Part shown: one piece after another, positions 14,665 through 22,539 of the stretch
How positions within the stretch are numbered: the first letter of the stretch is position 1
Layout: each line of letters opens with the position of its first letter
NCBI GenBank assembly: GCA_023428885.1
Contig: JAEYWQ010000338.1
Location: 1-24,498, forward strand
DNA: 24,498 bases
Direction: 5' to 3'
DNA from: Bacillota bacterium
Lineage (GTDB): Bacteria > Bacillota > Clostridia > Lachnospirales > Lachnospiraceae
Translations under genes and position numbers: made by a program
Notes under the pieces: model-generated
What the model was told of the DNA's origin: nothing
What the model saw: the letters and a program-made list of their open reading frames with translations, nothing else
The model's database searches: none

Positions 14665-15282
14665 TTACGCCCTTATTTTACGAAACGCTACACACCCTAT
14701 TAAATATGGATGATCAACCAAGATAGCATTCTTATATTTTTTAATTAAAAATAAGACATACATATCTCCACCACCGCCCGTAATTAGCAATAAACTAAAA
14801 AAGAGCAAATGATAGCTTCCAATAACTACAGAAATTATGTAAGGAATGAAACCTAAAATGATCGTTGGCATGATAACTCCAAGTGCATATGCCTTATATG
14901 GTAAACATTCATTACAAGTGCAATAAGGTGTTAGGTATTTCCATTCAACTCCGAAACCTATGGACTTAAACTTATCCTTAGAAAAGTATGCCCACACTAA
15001 TCCATGAATTAACTCGTGGATAACAATTCCAATGAGAGCTGCTACAAATGTCCATATTGGAATATCTGTGATAGGAGCGATCCTGTTAAATCTAAAAAAC
15101 AAAAAACATCCCACTACTAATAAGGGTAGACATATGATAAGAGCCATCACATTAGCTTTCAGTGTACTTATCGTAAGAATTTCTTCCTTATAGCCATGGT
15201 CAAGTAAATCTTGTCTTATGTTCTGGAACTTTTCTACTCGTGCTCTCTTTTGTGGTGATAATTGCTTTCCATACTCTGACAT
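14665..15282 (-). CDS. DUF3267 membrane zincin-like protein
   Basis: A 205-residue integral membrane protein of the DUF3267 family, regarded as a putative zinc metallopeptidase related to site-2-protease folds. H89-E90-x-x-H93 (HELIHG) is intact and lies at the end of the second of about four hydrophobic segments (45-63, 75-97, 130-155, 157-172). A later LITGGGGDMYVL holds an Asp that may be the third ligand. A CTCNECLPYKAYALG segment follows the zinc helix, as in family members. GGGGGA is 6 bases before the ATG. It is the first gene of a minus-strand run with the two DUF2812 genes, suggesting a shared envelope role. Peptidase activity has not been established for this family as far as I know. 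Confidence 0.85.
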   Translation of the reverse strand: MSEYGKQLSPQKRARVEKFQNIRQDLLDHGYKEEILTISTLKANVMALIICLPLLVVGCFLFFRFNRIAPITDIPIWTFVAALIGIVIHELIHGLVWAYFSKDKFKSIGFGVEWKYLTPYCTCNECLPYKAYALGVIMPTIILGFIPYIISVVIGSYHLLFFSLLLITGGGGDMYVLFLIKKYKNAILVDHPYLIGCVAFRKIRA

Positions 15283-15448
15283 ATTTATCCCCCACTATTT
15301 TATATTATTCATTTTAATCATACTTATTTCCGATTCTTATTGGTAAGTAAGTTTCTGGTATATGTAATCAATATACAATTCTCTTGCCTTTCTAGGTAAC
15401 ACTATACTAGAATTTAGTCTTCCTATTATATTAGAAAGTGAGGAAAGA

Positions 15449-15847
15449 ATGTTAAAAATCTTTTACAGTGTTGCACTAATCGGTATGTTAGGATCCTTTA
15501 TTTTACATCCTTCCACTTGCTTCATAGAAAATACTGCTCATAGCTCAATTGAAAATTCAAATCAGAGAAATGATGAGAAGGATTTAAAACATCAGTTGAA
15601 AGAAAAAATGAAACAAGCAAATGAACAATGGAATAAACTTTCCAAACAGCAAAAGGAAGAAGTTTATGTTTTGCTTGAAAATCAACTCAAATCTGAAAAT
15701 ACTTTAACTGACAAGCTGGTTGAATTATCTGTCATCTCTAGTGAAGATGCAAAGTTCATCAAAGATAGAAGAACAACGGAATTTAATAAGATCAAAGAAA
15801 ATGGTGAATTTCCATTTCCATGGTTTAATAAAAAACCGAAACATTAA
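15449..15847 (+). CDS. Small secreted protein of unknown function
   Basis: A 132-residue protein with a probable signal peptide (residues 1-24, hydrophobic IFYSVALIGMLGSFIL, possible cleavage after STC or nearby). The mature part is highly charged: a helical stretch rich in K, Q and E (about 45-80, DLKHQLKEKMKQANEQWNKL) and a proline/lysine tail ending PWFNKKPKH. The helical part could form a coiled coil. GTGAGGAAAG precedes the ATG. It is the only plus-strand gene between 9.2 kb and the right end and is followed by its own hairpin. I do not recognise the family; a small extracellular regulator or stress protein is only a guess. Confidence 0.7.
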   Translation: MLKIFYSVALIGMLGSFILHPSTCFIENTAHSSIENSNQRNDEKDLKHQLKEKMKQANEQWNKLSKQQKEEVYVLLENQLKSENTLTDKLVELSVISSEDAKFIKDRRTTEFNKIKENGEFPFPWFNKKPKH

Positions 15848-15901
15848 TTTTTTGTTGATTGAAACTTAAGTTGACTATAAATAATAGGTAGCACTAAATT
15901 T

Positions 15902-15937
15902 AGGAGCATCCCTAGGTTCTTACCAAATGATGCTCCT
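15902..15937. terminator. Terminator between convergent genes
   Basis: Perfect 9-bp arms AGGAGCATC (15902-15910) and GATGCTCCT (15929-15937) around an 18-base loop. On the plus strand it is followed by TTTC, and on the minus strand by TAAATTTAG, so the T tract is weak in both directions. It sits between the 3' ends of the secreted-protein gene and the next GNAT gene. Confidence 0.6.
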
Positions 15938-15986
15938 TTCAATCTACATAGACTTTATCTTTCATAAGTTATATTATGAACACTTT

Positions 15987-16469
15987 CTATACATTTCCTT
16001 GATTTAACTCAAATAGCTTTAAAATCGTTCCAGAACGTTGCTCATTTTCCACCATACCTAATCGTTTGATAACCGCCAATGCTCCAAGATTTCCAACAAC
16101 TGTCTCTGCAATAACACGCTTTGCTTGTTTTTCCTGGAATGCATATTGAATCAATGCTTTGCTCACTTCCACAGCATATCCTTTCCCCCAACTGAATCGA
16201 CTTAATATCCAACCAATCTCATATTCATCAACTTCATCATAGGGATGAAAGATCGCATGTCCGATTACTTTCTTTGAACTCTTTTCTTCCAATGCGAACA
16301 CCATTTCTTTCTTACAGCCAAACTCTAAGATAAACTCTTTCGTCTGTTCCAGACTAAATGGTGGTTCTACATACTTCATAACTTCCTTGTCCTGCAAATA
16401 CATATGGGCATCGCCAATATCATTTTCCTCAAAAACTCTTATCACAAGGCTCTTTGTCTCTATATACAT
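15987..16469 (-). CDS. GNAT acetyltransferase
   Basis: A 160-residue GNAT of the RimJ/L branch. The cofactor motif is EIGWILSRFSWGKGYAVEVS (about residues 83-102), where the Q/RxxGxG/A element appears as SWGKGYA. It is followed by AKRVIAETVVGNLGALAVIK, which carries the conserved Asn of motif B. The opening TKSLVIRVFEENDIGDAHMY is typical. GAGGAAAG precedes the ATG. It is the last gene of the minus-strand run on this side and ends against the terminator at 15902-15937. Substrate unknown. Confidence 0.87.
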   Translation of the reverse strand: MYIETKSLVIRVFEENDIGDAHMYLQDKEVMKYVEPPFSLEQTKEFILEFGCKKEMVFALEEKSSKKVIGHAIFHPYDEVDEYEIGWILSRFSWGKGYAVEVSKALIQYAFQEKQAKRVIAETVVGNLGALAVIKRLGMVENEQRSGTILKLFELNQGNV

Positions 16470-16542
16470 TTGACTTTCCTCTTATCTATTCATCGATTAG
16501 AAGCAGTTTTCTTTGAGTATAACTTAGTTCCTGCTCAAGGCC

Positions 16543-17076
16543 TTACCGAATCCGATCATCTCGTAACATGTCCATAAACACCTCATCATAGAACTGACCC
16601 TTCATATAATAGGACTGTCTTCTTCTTCCAATCTCCTGAAATCCAACCTTTTTATAACAATTAATTGCTAGAGTGTTAAAGGAGAAAACTCGCAACATGA
16701 TGTTGTTTAAATTTAAATAATCAAAGCCATAATTGCTTAATAAACTAAGTGCCTCTCTTCCATACCCTTTATTACGATTTTTTTCATCGCCAATAAATAT
16801 TCCAACTTCTGCGCATTGTCGCATTTGGTTAATTTCTTGAAGTCCGCAATTACCGATTAACTCATCATTTTCTAAGCTAACAATAGCAAAATGATACTGA
16901 CTAGTACTTTGTGACAGCCAAGCCCTCTCGCCTTCTATAGAGATTACTCTACTTGTATTTCCTACATTATCTGTAATATTAAAATCATTCATCCACTTAA
17001 CGTAGGTTTCTGCATCGTCAACGCACATGGGTGATAGATATATATGTTCCCCAACTAATTTTTTGAAATATTTCAT
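16543..17076 (-). CDS. GNAT acetyltransferase
   Basis: A 177-residue GNAT. Cofactor motif: AEVGIFIGDEKNRNKGYGRE near residues 88-107, with RNKGYG as the pyrophosphate loop. Then a motif B of the form LRVFSFNTLAINCYKKVGFQ and a C-terminal YYMKGQFYDEVFMDML, which places it with RimJ/L and SpeG-like proteins. GGGGAGGAAAA precedes the ATG. It follows the lipoprotein gene with a 48-base gap. Substrate unknown; ribosomal N-terminal, polyamine or antibiotic targets cannot be told apart from sequence alone. Confidence 0.87.
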   Translation of the reverse strand: MKYFKKLVGEHIYLSPMCVDDAETYVKWMNDFNITDNVGNTSRVISIEGERAWLSQSTSQYHFAIVSLENDELIGNCGLQEINQMRQCAEVGIFIGDEKNRNKGYGREALSLLSNYGFDYLNLNNIMLRVFSFNTLAINCYKKVGFQEIGRRRQSYYMKGQFYDEVFMDMLRDDRIR

Positions 17077-17124
17077 ATTTATTTTCCTCCCCTATCTAAC
17101 TGTAAATTCAGATTAATCATTATG

Positions 17125-17481
17125 TTACCAATCCACGGAATAGCTACCGTTAAATTCATTTCCCTTAATTAATAAAATATAGGTTCCACTTTCTGTGATT
17201 TCTTTTTCGATCTTACCTTCTTTATTGATTTCGAACTCTAGAACCACTTCATTTTGAGGATTTAATAATTGAATGCTTAGTTCACCATTGTTTACTTTGG
17301 AATCATAGGAAAAAGTTATCTTTTGGCCTTTCTCAAATTCACATTCAGTATTCTTTTCATCTGTCCAACTGCTGCTAGACGAACCACTAGATCTTCTCAC
17401 CGAATAGTTGTCATCCAGACTGCATCCCATCAAACTTATACTGAGTATAAAGATTGAAAGTATAAAAGCACGAATTTTCAT
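17125..17481 (-). CDS. Small lipoprotein with serine-rich linker
   Basis: A 118-residue lipoprotein precursor. It has a lysine/arginine N-terminus, hydrophobic core AFILSIFILSISL and lipobox LMGC with C20 as the modified residue. A serine-rich linker (RRSSGSSSSSW, 29-39) leads to an all-beta domain of about 75 residues (GELSIQLLNPQNEVVLEFEI, later ITESGTYILLIKG) resembling small pre-peptidase C-terminal-like or CARDB-like sandwiches. It is expected on the outer face of the cytoplasmic membrane. AAGGAGG precedes the ATG. It starts 14 bases after the stop of the GNAT gene upstream, so the two are co-transcribed. Function unknown. Confidence 0.8.
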   Translation of the reverse strand: MKIRAFILSIFILSISLMGCSLDDNYSVRRSSGSSSSSWTDEKNTECEFEKGQKITFSYDSKVNNGELSIQLLNPQNEVVLEFEINKEGKIEKEITESGTYILLIKGNEFNGSYSVDW

Positions 17482-17495
17482 TACTCGGAACCTCC

Positions 17496-18062
17496 TTATA
17501 ATTCATCTTCACAAGCTCTAACCTTATTCGCTTCCCATTCCTCTCGTAGTAATCCATATTTCGTTTCGTCTTCCCATACTCCATTTTTTAGTCTAACTTT
17601 TCTTAAACTTCCTTCATAAGTCATACCAAGCTTTTTCATTATATGTTCCGACGATGAGTTATTACTATTGCAACTAGCAACTATTTTATGAATATTATGA
17701 TTCTCAAACAAAAATCCAATGAAAGTTTCGCTCATCTCAGTTCCAAAGCCATATCCCCAATATTGTGGTTTAATAAAATATCCTAATTCGAATATTCCAC
17801 CCTCAAAATTTTTTATGATTACATCATAATCTACTATGCCAATGTCTTCGTTATTATTTAGAGTAACGATATATTGCGTACCTTGACTCTCATCATCTTG
17901 TTTTACTAAGACCTCTTGAAAGGCATTTTTTGCTTCCTCTAGAGAGAGAAATGCATCAAAATACGTATATTTCATAACTTCTTTATTGGAATATAGCTCA
18001 TAAAAAGTTTGAAAGTCCTTGTCACCCAACTTACGATAAGTTAGTCTTTTACTTTGAAACAT
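17496..18062 (-). CDS. GNAT acetyltransferase, RimJ-like
   Basis: A 188-residue GNAT of the RimJ/L branch: opening FQSKRLTYRKLGDKDFQTFY, cofactor motif ELGYFIKPQYWGYGFGTEMS, then IVASCNSNNSSSEHIMKKLG with the motif B Asn, and LRKVRLKNGVWEDETKYGLL at the end, typical of ribosomal-protein N-acetyltransferase relatives. Start choice: a GTG at 18071 overlaps the ribosome site itself, whereas AAGGAG lies 8 bases before the ATG at 18062, which I prefer. The lipoprotein gene follows within 14 bases. The 124-base gap upstream is AT-rich with one small dyad (AGTGATAATCACT, about 18162-18174) and an isolated AACTATA. Confidence 0.87.
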   Translation of the reverse strand: MFQSKRLTYRKLGDKDFQTFYELYSNKEVMKYTYFDAFLSLEEAKNAFQEVLVKQDDESQGTQYIVTLNNNEDIGIVDYDVIIKNFEGGIFELGYFIKPQYWGYGFGTEMSETFIGFLFENHNIHKIVASCNSNNSSSEHIMKKLGMTYEGSLRKVRLKNGVWEDETKYGLLREEWEANKVRACEDEL

Positions 18063-18186
18063 GGAATTCACTCCTTACATCTGTGTATATGGCATTTCTC
18101 ATTACTTAATACTTATTAATCCTAACTAATTAACTATACACTCCCATTAAAAACTTACTCAGTGATTATCACTATCTTAGTCAATA

Positions 18187-18711
18187 TCACTTTCTTATAT
18201 AATGTAATTCTACAAATTGATTAAATGTTCTAACACTCTTTAGTTGAAGTTCTAATTCTACAGCACTATTCTTAAACAAAGGAATGCCTGATCCAATAAT
18301 TTGAGGTGCTACAGTGATAATAAATTCATCAACAAGATTGTCTTTCAAAACGTGGTAAATTAACTCTCCTCCACCTACTAACCAGATATTATTTCCTTCC
18401 TCTTGCTTAATCTCATTGATAAATGTACCGATATCACAATGTAAGAATTCAACTTTATCATTTGTCTCTTGAGGGGTCTGGGAAAACACATAGCATTTTT
18501 TATTCTTATATGGGAAATTATCACCTTCTACATTAACAATCCAGTCATAAGTTCTTCTACCCATTATTATTGTATCTACTGTATCATAAAACTCAGAGTA
18601 GCCATTATCGCCTTCACCTTCCACTCGGAACAGCCAATCCAAAGACTCATCTTTTGTAGCAATATACCCATCTAAACTGGTCGCTATAAATACTATAACT
18701 TTTCTGGCCAT
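18187..18711 (-). CDS. RibD C-terminal/dihydrofolate-reductase-like oxidoreductase
   Basis: A 174-residue protein of the DHFR-like RibD_C family (B. subtilis YyaP/YwjB type). It shows VIVFIATSLDGYIATKDESL at residues 5-24, MGRRTYDW near 50-57, CYVFSQTP, then NIWLVGGGELIYHVL and VAPQIIGSGIPLFKN, the dinucleotide-binding and C-terminal blocks. Relatives bind NADPH; the stand-alone short forms have no defined substrate, and true dihydrofolate reductase activity is not implied. AGGAGGG precedes the ATG. It is 55 bases downstream of the asparaginase gene on the same strand and may be co-transcribed with it. Confidence 0.88.
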   Translation of the reverse strand: MARKVIVFIATSLDGYIATKDESLDWLFRVEGEGDNGYSEFYDTVDTIIMGRRTYDWIVNVEGDNFPYKNKKCYVFSQTPQETNDKVEFLHCDIGTFINEIKQEEGNNIWLVGGGELIYHVLKDNLVDEFIITVAPQIIGSGIPLFKNSAVELELQLKSVRTFNQFVELHYIRK

Positions 18712-18766
18712 AATAACCCTCCTCTTTCATATGCTTTCTCCCCTTCGAACTTCAGTCTTGCAAAGA

Positions 18767-19771
18767 TTAGTCTACCTCAGTATATAAAAGATCACAGCTA
18801 ATTGTTGTATAGAATAGCCTTCTAATTTCATCTGGCTCCTTTGTCTGACCTAGTAGCCACATAAGCTTTGCAACGACAGCTTCCGTGGTCATATCATAAG
18901 CTTCTAAAATATGAAGGTCTTGCTTTAGATTCTGACCCACCTGATAAATATTCAATTCACTACCTTCATTTGGAACCTGAGTGGTCATAACTATCGTTTT
19001 ACCATGATCCAACCATTTTTCAATCTCATCATAATAGTGATATTCCTCTAAGGATGGAACCCCTCCCACTCCAAAGCTCTCGATCACAACGGCATCATTC
19101 TTTTCTAATAAATATCCTAGAAAATCGGAACTCATACCAGGAATCAGTCTAAGAATCGCCACCTTTGAATTCAAGTTATGATAAAACTCAGGCCGTTCTT
19201 GTTTCGGCTGCTTAATATATTGCATAATCTTATCATTCTGAATCACTGCTAGGTATGGGTAATTAATGCTCGAGAACGCATGGAAACTCTTGGAGTGTGT
19301 TTTTCTCGCACGCGTTCCTAGGATTACTTTTCCATCAAATAGAATCTGAACACCACTTGCATCATTGGAAGCTGCATATAAAAAGCTGGAATATAAATTG
19401 ATCTTGGAATCAGTTACCTCAACGTTAATCGGCTTCTGAGAACCTGTGATTACAATTGGTTTTGGAGAATTTTGTATCAGATATGATAAGGCTGCAGCAG
19501 TATAAGCCATAGTATCCGTACCGTGACATATCACAAAACCATCATAATGATCATATTCCCGATGAATCGCATCCGCCATTAAGAGCCAATGCTCCTGACT
19601 AATATTCGTACTATCCAAATTACATAGCTGTAAAGTATCTACTTTACATATGGTTTGGATACTTGGTACATATTGAAGTAATTCTTCTGATGTCAAAACA
19701 GGTGTTAATCCTCTCCCTGTTACTTTCGAAGCTATTGTTCCGCCGGTTGCTATCATTAGTATTTTTTTCAT
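18767..19771 (-). CDS. ansA: L-asparaginase, type I (cytoplasmic)
   Basis: A 334-residue asparaginase hydrolysing L-asparagine to aspartate and ammonia. The first active-site block is ATGGTIAS with T12 as nucleophile; the second is HGTDTMAYTAAAL with T85-D86, and S54 (NLDSTN) matches the substrate-binding Ser. ITGSQKPINVEVTDSKINLY (about 112-131) replaces the family's TGSQ-P--- region. The length and lack of signal peptide indicate the cytoplasmic AnsA type. A TTGACA-17-TAAGAT promoter ends about 43 bases upstream, and AAGGA lies 11 bases before the ATG, so this gene opens a transcript of its own, probably continuing into the RibD-like gene. Confidence 0.93.
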   Translation of the reverse strand: MKKILMIATGGTIASKVTGRGLTPVLTSEELLQYVPSIQTICKVDTLQLCNLDSTNISQEHWLLMADAIHREYDHYDGFVICHGTDTMAYTAAALSYLIQNSPKPIVITGSQKPINVEVTDSKINLYSSFLYAASNDASGVQILFDGKVILGTRARKTHSKSFHAFSSINYPYLAVIQNDKIMQYIKQPKQERPEFYHNLNSKVAILRLIPGMSSDFLGYLLEKNDAVVIESFGVGGVPSLEEYHYYDEIEKWLDHGKTIVMTTQVPNEGSELNIYQVGQNLKQDLHILEAYDMTTEAVVAKLMWLLGQTKEPDEIRRLFYTTISCDLLYTEVD

Positions 19772-19813
19772 ATCTTTTCTAGTCCTTTCATCTATATCAA
19801 TACAATTAATAAC

Positions 19814-19842
19814 ATCTTAATACAATTCCTATAATATGTCAA
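19814..19842 (-). promoter_or_regulatory. Sigma-A-type promoter of ansA
   Basis: On the minus strand a perfect TTGACA (19837-19842), a 17-base spacer and TAAGAT (19814-19819). Transcription would start near 19807, about 36 bases before the ansA start. It begins only 13 bases after the stop of the gene upstream. Confidence 0.7.
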
Positions 19843-19855
19843 AGGGGCTAATACT

Positions 19856-20368
19856 CTATATACAAGATTGTTTATTTATATAAAAGTCATCTTGAACTCT
19901 AATTAAATCTTTAATTTCTGAAACATTATGTATGCCAAAATCATAGATTGCTATTAATTCTCCTCCGCATCGAAACACCTTTTTACCATCTGGGTAGGTA
20001 TAAGTATACCCTTCCAATTGTCCTTTACATTTACCACATCCATAGCAACCTGTATATCTACCATTAAACTCTTCAATCACTCGTTGAATTCCTCTTTGAA
20101 AGATATCAGAATATTCTTTGTTTGCATAAAACTTTAGCCTTAGTCCTGGAGGGTTTGATTTTTTAGCATTATCGTGAACTTCTAGTTTCATAATGGTTCT
20201 CTTCACTTTACTCTTGGAAAAATCAAGGGCAAAGTCTTTTGATTTTGTTTTCTTAGGCGTGTAACCTAAGGATATTGCATAATCGGCCAATTCCCGAAAC
20301 ATTGATTGATAGTCTTGCGGAAGTTCTTTTATAAAATCATGAAGTAATTGGCATGTTTTTTCATTCAT
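19856..20368 (-). CDS. Conserved-looking CxxCxxC protein of unknown function
   Basis: A 170-residue soluble protein. The N-terminal two thirds look like an alpha/beta fold resembling the 'do you have this phenotype' YdhG/DUF1801-like shape only vaguely, so I assign no family. Near the C-terminus C108-x-x-C111-x-x-C114 (GCYGCGKCKG) with C134 (VFRCGGEL) could bind zinc or another metal as a treble-type knuckle. It has many lysines in residues 38-71. GGAGG lies 10 bases before the ATG. The GNAT gene upstream ends 61 bases away. There is no catalytic motif that I recognise. Confidence 0.65.
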   Translation of the reverse strand: MNEKTCQLLHDFIKELPQDYQSMFRELADYAISLGYTPKKTKSKDFALDFSKSKVKRTIMKLEVHDNAKKSNPPGLRLKFYANKEYSDIFQRGIQRVIEEFNGRYTGCYGCGKCKGQLEGYTYTYPDGKKVFRCGGELIAIYDFGIHNVSEIKDLIRVQDDFYINKQSCI

Positions 20369-20429
20369 TGTGTGTTGACCTCCATACTATTAGTTTCTTA
20401 GACATGTCCCCCACTTACTTTTACATAAA

Positions 20430-20882
20430 CTAAATCTCCTTAAGCATACAAACAGAATCTTCCATATCCTTATACTGCCCATAGTTATCAATAATCTGAA
20501 ATCCAAGTTTCATATATAAGGCATGAGCTACCACCATAGCTTTACCCGTTTCTAGGATCAACTTCTTATAACCCTTACCTTTCGCTAATTCCTCTATTTT
20601 ATTCATTAATTGTTGTGATATTCCTTTGCCTCGATGATCTTTGTGGACAAACACTCTCTTTACTTCAGCTGTTTGGTCGTCATACTTCTTAAAGCTTGCA
20701 CATCCAACAGGAAGCTCATCCACATAAGCCAGAACAACATCATGAATGTTATTCAATGAATTATATTGAATATATTCTGTTCTCTGCTGTTCTCCTCCAA
20801 CAATCTCATTTAGGTTATCATCTAACATACTACATAATTCCACAAAATCCTTATCGCTCCCATCAGTATATACGATCCGCAT
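20430..20882 (-). CDS. GNAT acetyltransferase (single-domain)
   Basis: A GNAT of about 150 residues with the canonical cofactor motif VKRVFVHKDHRGKGISQQLM (HRGKGI pyrophosphate loop), followed by KGYKKLILETGKAMVVAHAL and YMKLGFQIIDNYG, typical of YitI/PhnO-like small-molecule acetyltransferases rather than the RimJ/L branch. The frame is open to an ATG at 20906 just after the upstream stop, but an AAAGAGGG site lies 6 bases before the ATG at 20882, which I prefer; the ATG at 20888 is also possible. Substrate unknown. Confidence 0.85.
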   Translation of the reverse strand: MRIVYTDGSDKDFVELCSMLDDNLNEIVGGEQQRTEYIQYNSLNNIHDVVLAYVDELPVGCASFKKYDDQTAEVKRVFVHKDHRGKGISQQLMNKIEELAKGKGYKKLILETGKAMVVAHALYMKLGFQIIDNYGQYKDMEDSVCMLKEI

Positions 20883-20908
20883 TCTCATCCCTCTTTTACC
20901 TGTCATAT

Positions 20909-21511
20909 TTAGTCTTTATCATGATTTGCCTTCAAATAATCCGATCTTAGTAGTCCATATATTTTGGTATCAATATATTTTTGATTATACATAAAATCTT
21001 CTCTCTTAACTCCCTCAAAAATAAATCCTGCTTTTTGATATACACGTTCTGCCCTTGGATTAAAGCTAAACACCTCTAAACCAATTCTATGTAGACCTAA
21101 CTCTTCCATCCCGTACTTAACAAACAGGCTAGTTGCTTCAGTCCCTAATCCCTTATTGCACCCTGCTTGACCTAAGAGAATTCTAAAATTCACGTTTCCC
21201 GTGTCCTCATCATATTCATTAAATACAACTTCCCCAACAATCTGGTCAGTCTCTTTAAGTATGATAGCCAGATCCAACCGATTATTTTGCTCATTGCGCG
21301 TCATATACCATTGTCTAACTCTTTCCTTTTCTTCTGGGCTTGATAGCTCCATAGCCTCCTCATCACTCAAAACAGACCCAGTTAATTTCCTTAGCTCAGG
21401 CTCCTCTAGAATTTCTAACATAATATCACAATCTTTTGCTTCAAAAGGCCTTAAAATTACTTTGTCACCAATTAGTACCGGTTTTGTCAAAAAATCAATT
21501 TTCTGTCTCAT
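20909..21511 (-). CDS. GNAT acetyltransferase, RimJ/RimL-like
   Basis: A 200-residue GNAT. The N-terminal LIGDKVILRPFEAKDCDIML is the standard RimJ/L opening. The cofactor motif GNVNFRILLGQAGCNKGLGT (around 123-142) has GCNKGLG as its loop, and RIGLEVFSFNPRAERVYQKA carries motif B. The end, FMYNQKYIDTKIYGLLRSDY, fits ribosomal N-acetyltransferase relatives. AGGAGA precedes the ATG. It is 27 bases downstream of the aminotransferase gene and 26 bases upstream of the next GNAT gene, so all three form one unit. Confidence 0.87.
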   Translation of the reverse strand: MRQKIDFLTKPVLIGDKVILRPFEAKDCDIMLEILEEPELRKLTGSVLSDEEAMELSSPEEKERVRQWYMTRNEQNNRLDLAIILKETDQIVGEVVFNEYDEDTGNVNFRILLGQAGCNKGLGTEATSLFVKYGMEELGLHRIGLEVFSFNPRAERVYQKAGFIFEGVKREDFMYNQKYIDTKIYGLLRSDYLKANHDKD

Positions 21512-21538
21512 TACTATTCTCCTGTATATTATTGTATT

Positions 21539-22381
21539 TTATTTCTGCTTAGTAGTGCTGTAAAATTCGTCAAATAGAGCCTCCTGTAGTTGGCTCAATC
21601 GCTTGCTATCTTTACCTCCAACTAATTTTCCATCAATCTCATCTACTGCATAACAAAAATGGCTTGAGGATGTAACTAAGATTTCATCAGCTGCCATCAA
21701 ATCTTGTACAGTATATGGTGACTCAGAAACTGGAATCCCTAATAGCTTACACATGCTGATAAGATGTTCTCTCGCAATGCCTGGCAGAATATATTGATCG
21801 GTTGGTGCTGTATATAAGGTGCCATCTCTTAAAATATGTACATTACTATGAGCACATTCTGTCACACGCTCACCACGGTGAAACACTACCTCATCACAGC
21901 CAGCTAACTCCGCTTTTTGTGCAGCTATTACATTAGGAAGCAAGTTTAATGTTTTGATATTACAGTGTAAAAATCTCGTGTCTTCAACCGTAATCAATTT
22001 TAATTTATGGGAGGGATCTACTATCTTTTGAGGACGTATCATAATCCAAACTTTAGCTTTCCCATTGGGAAATACGTGCTTTCTAGGTGCAACCCCTCTA
22101 GTAACCTGCCAATATACAAAATGGATATCTCCATCAACTTTTTGCACCATCTCATTTAGTATCTGCTTCAATTCTTCTTTGCTATGAGGAATTTCTATCT
22201 CCAACAAACCTGCATTACGAAAAAACCGATCAATATGTTCCTCCAAATTAAAGATGATATGGTTTCTAGCACAAGTTGCATCATATACACCATCGCCAAA
22301 ATAATGTACCCGATCATCAAAAGGAACTACCATGTTCTCAATTAAATCATAATGTCCATCATAGTAACCTAAGTTTTTCAT
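21539..22381 (-). CDS. dat: D-amino-acid aminotransferase (class IV PLP enzyme)
   Basis: A 280-residue class IV aminotransferase. It shows FGDGVYDA (28-35); the VTRGVAPRKHVFP block (93-105), whose R100-x-H102 matches the Arg/His pair that in D-amino-acid transaminase binds the substrate carboxylate and separates it from branched-chain enzymes; the PLP lysine K143 in CNIKTLNLLPN; and E175 in RVTECAHSN, where the family normally reads VTEGxxSN. The reaction interconverts D-alanine/2-oxoglutarate and pyruvate/D-glutamate, supplying wall precursors. The presence of ansA nearby would link to the D-Asp/D-Glu pool only loosely. The leader carries striking dyads at 22417-22488. GGGAAGGG lies about 12 bases before the ATG. 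Confidence 0.88.
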   Translation of the reverse strand: MKNLGYYDGHYDLIENMVVPFDDRVHYFGDGVYDATCARNHIIFNLEEHIDRFFRNAGLLEIEIPHSKEELKQILNEMVQKVDGDIHFVYWQVTRGVAPRKHVFPNGKAKVWIMIRPQKIVDPSHKLKLITVEDTRFLHCNIKTLNLLPNVIAAQKAELAGCDEVVFHRGERVTECAHSNVHILRDGTLYTAPTDQYILPGIAREHLISMCKLLGIPVSESPYTVQDLMAADEILVTSSSHFCYAVDEIDGKLVGGKDSKRLSQLQEALFDEFYSTTKQK

Positions 22382-22416
22382 AAAACAACCATACCCTTCC
22401 CTACCTGCAAACTTAT

Positions 22417-22488
22417 GTGTAAAAATATACTTTTATTTTTACACTGACGCAGGAATAAATTTAAATGTAAAAAATTTATTCTTACACT
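22417..22488. promoter_or_regulatory. GTGTAARAATA palindrome array upstream of the aminotransferase gene
   Basis: Two perfect dyads stand side by side in the 158-base gap: GTGTAAAAATA/TATTTTTACAC (22417-22427/22434-22444) and GAATAAATTT/AAATTTATTC (22453-22462/22472-22481). The 11-mer occurs on the plus strand at 22417 and on the minus strand at 22444-22434, and again with one change (GTGTAAGAATA) at 22488-22478, the last overlapping the second dyad. The arrangement suggests an operator for a dimeric repressor or a structured mRNA leader. Confidence 0.5.
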
Positions 22489-22539
22489 AACACCTCTCAA
22501 AGAATCTTTAGCTATGTCTTTGCTATATTAAACGCATTG

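Noticed and set aside
18124..18180. TATAGTT copy and small dyad before the GNAT gene at 17496-18062
   Set aside because: A single copy of a 7-mer is expected by chance in this AT-rich window, and the AGTGATAATCACT stem is too short with no adjacent T run to call a terminator.
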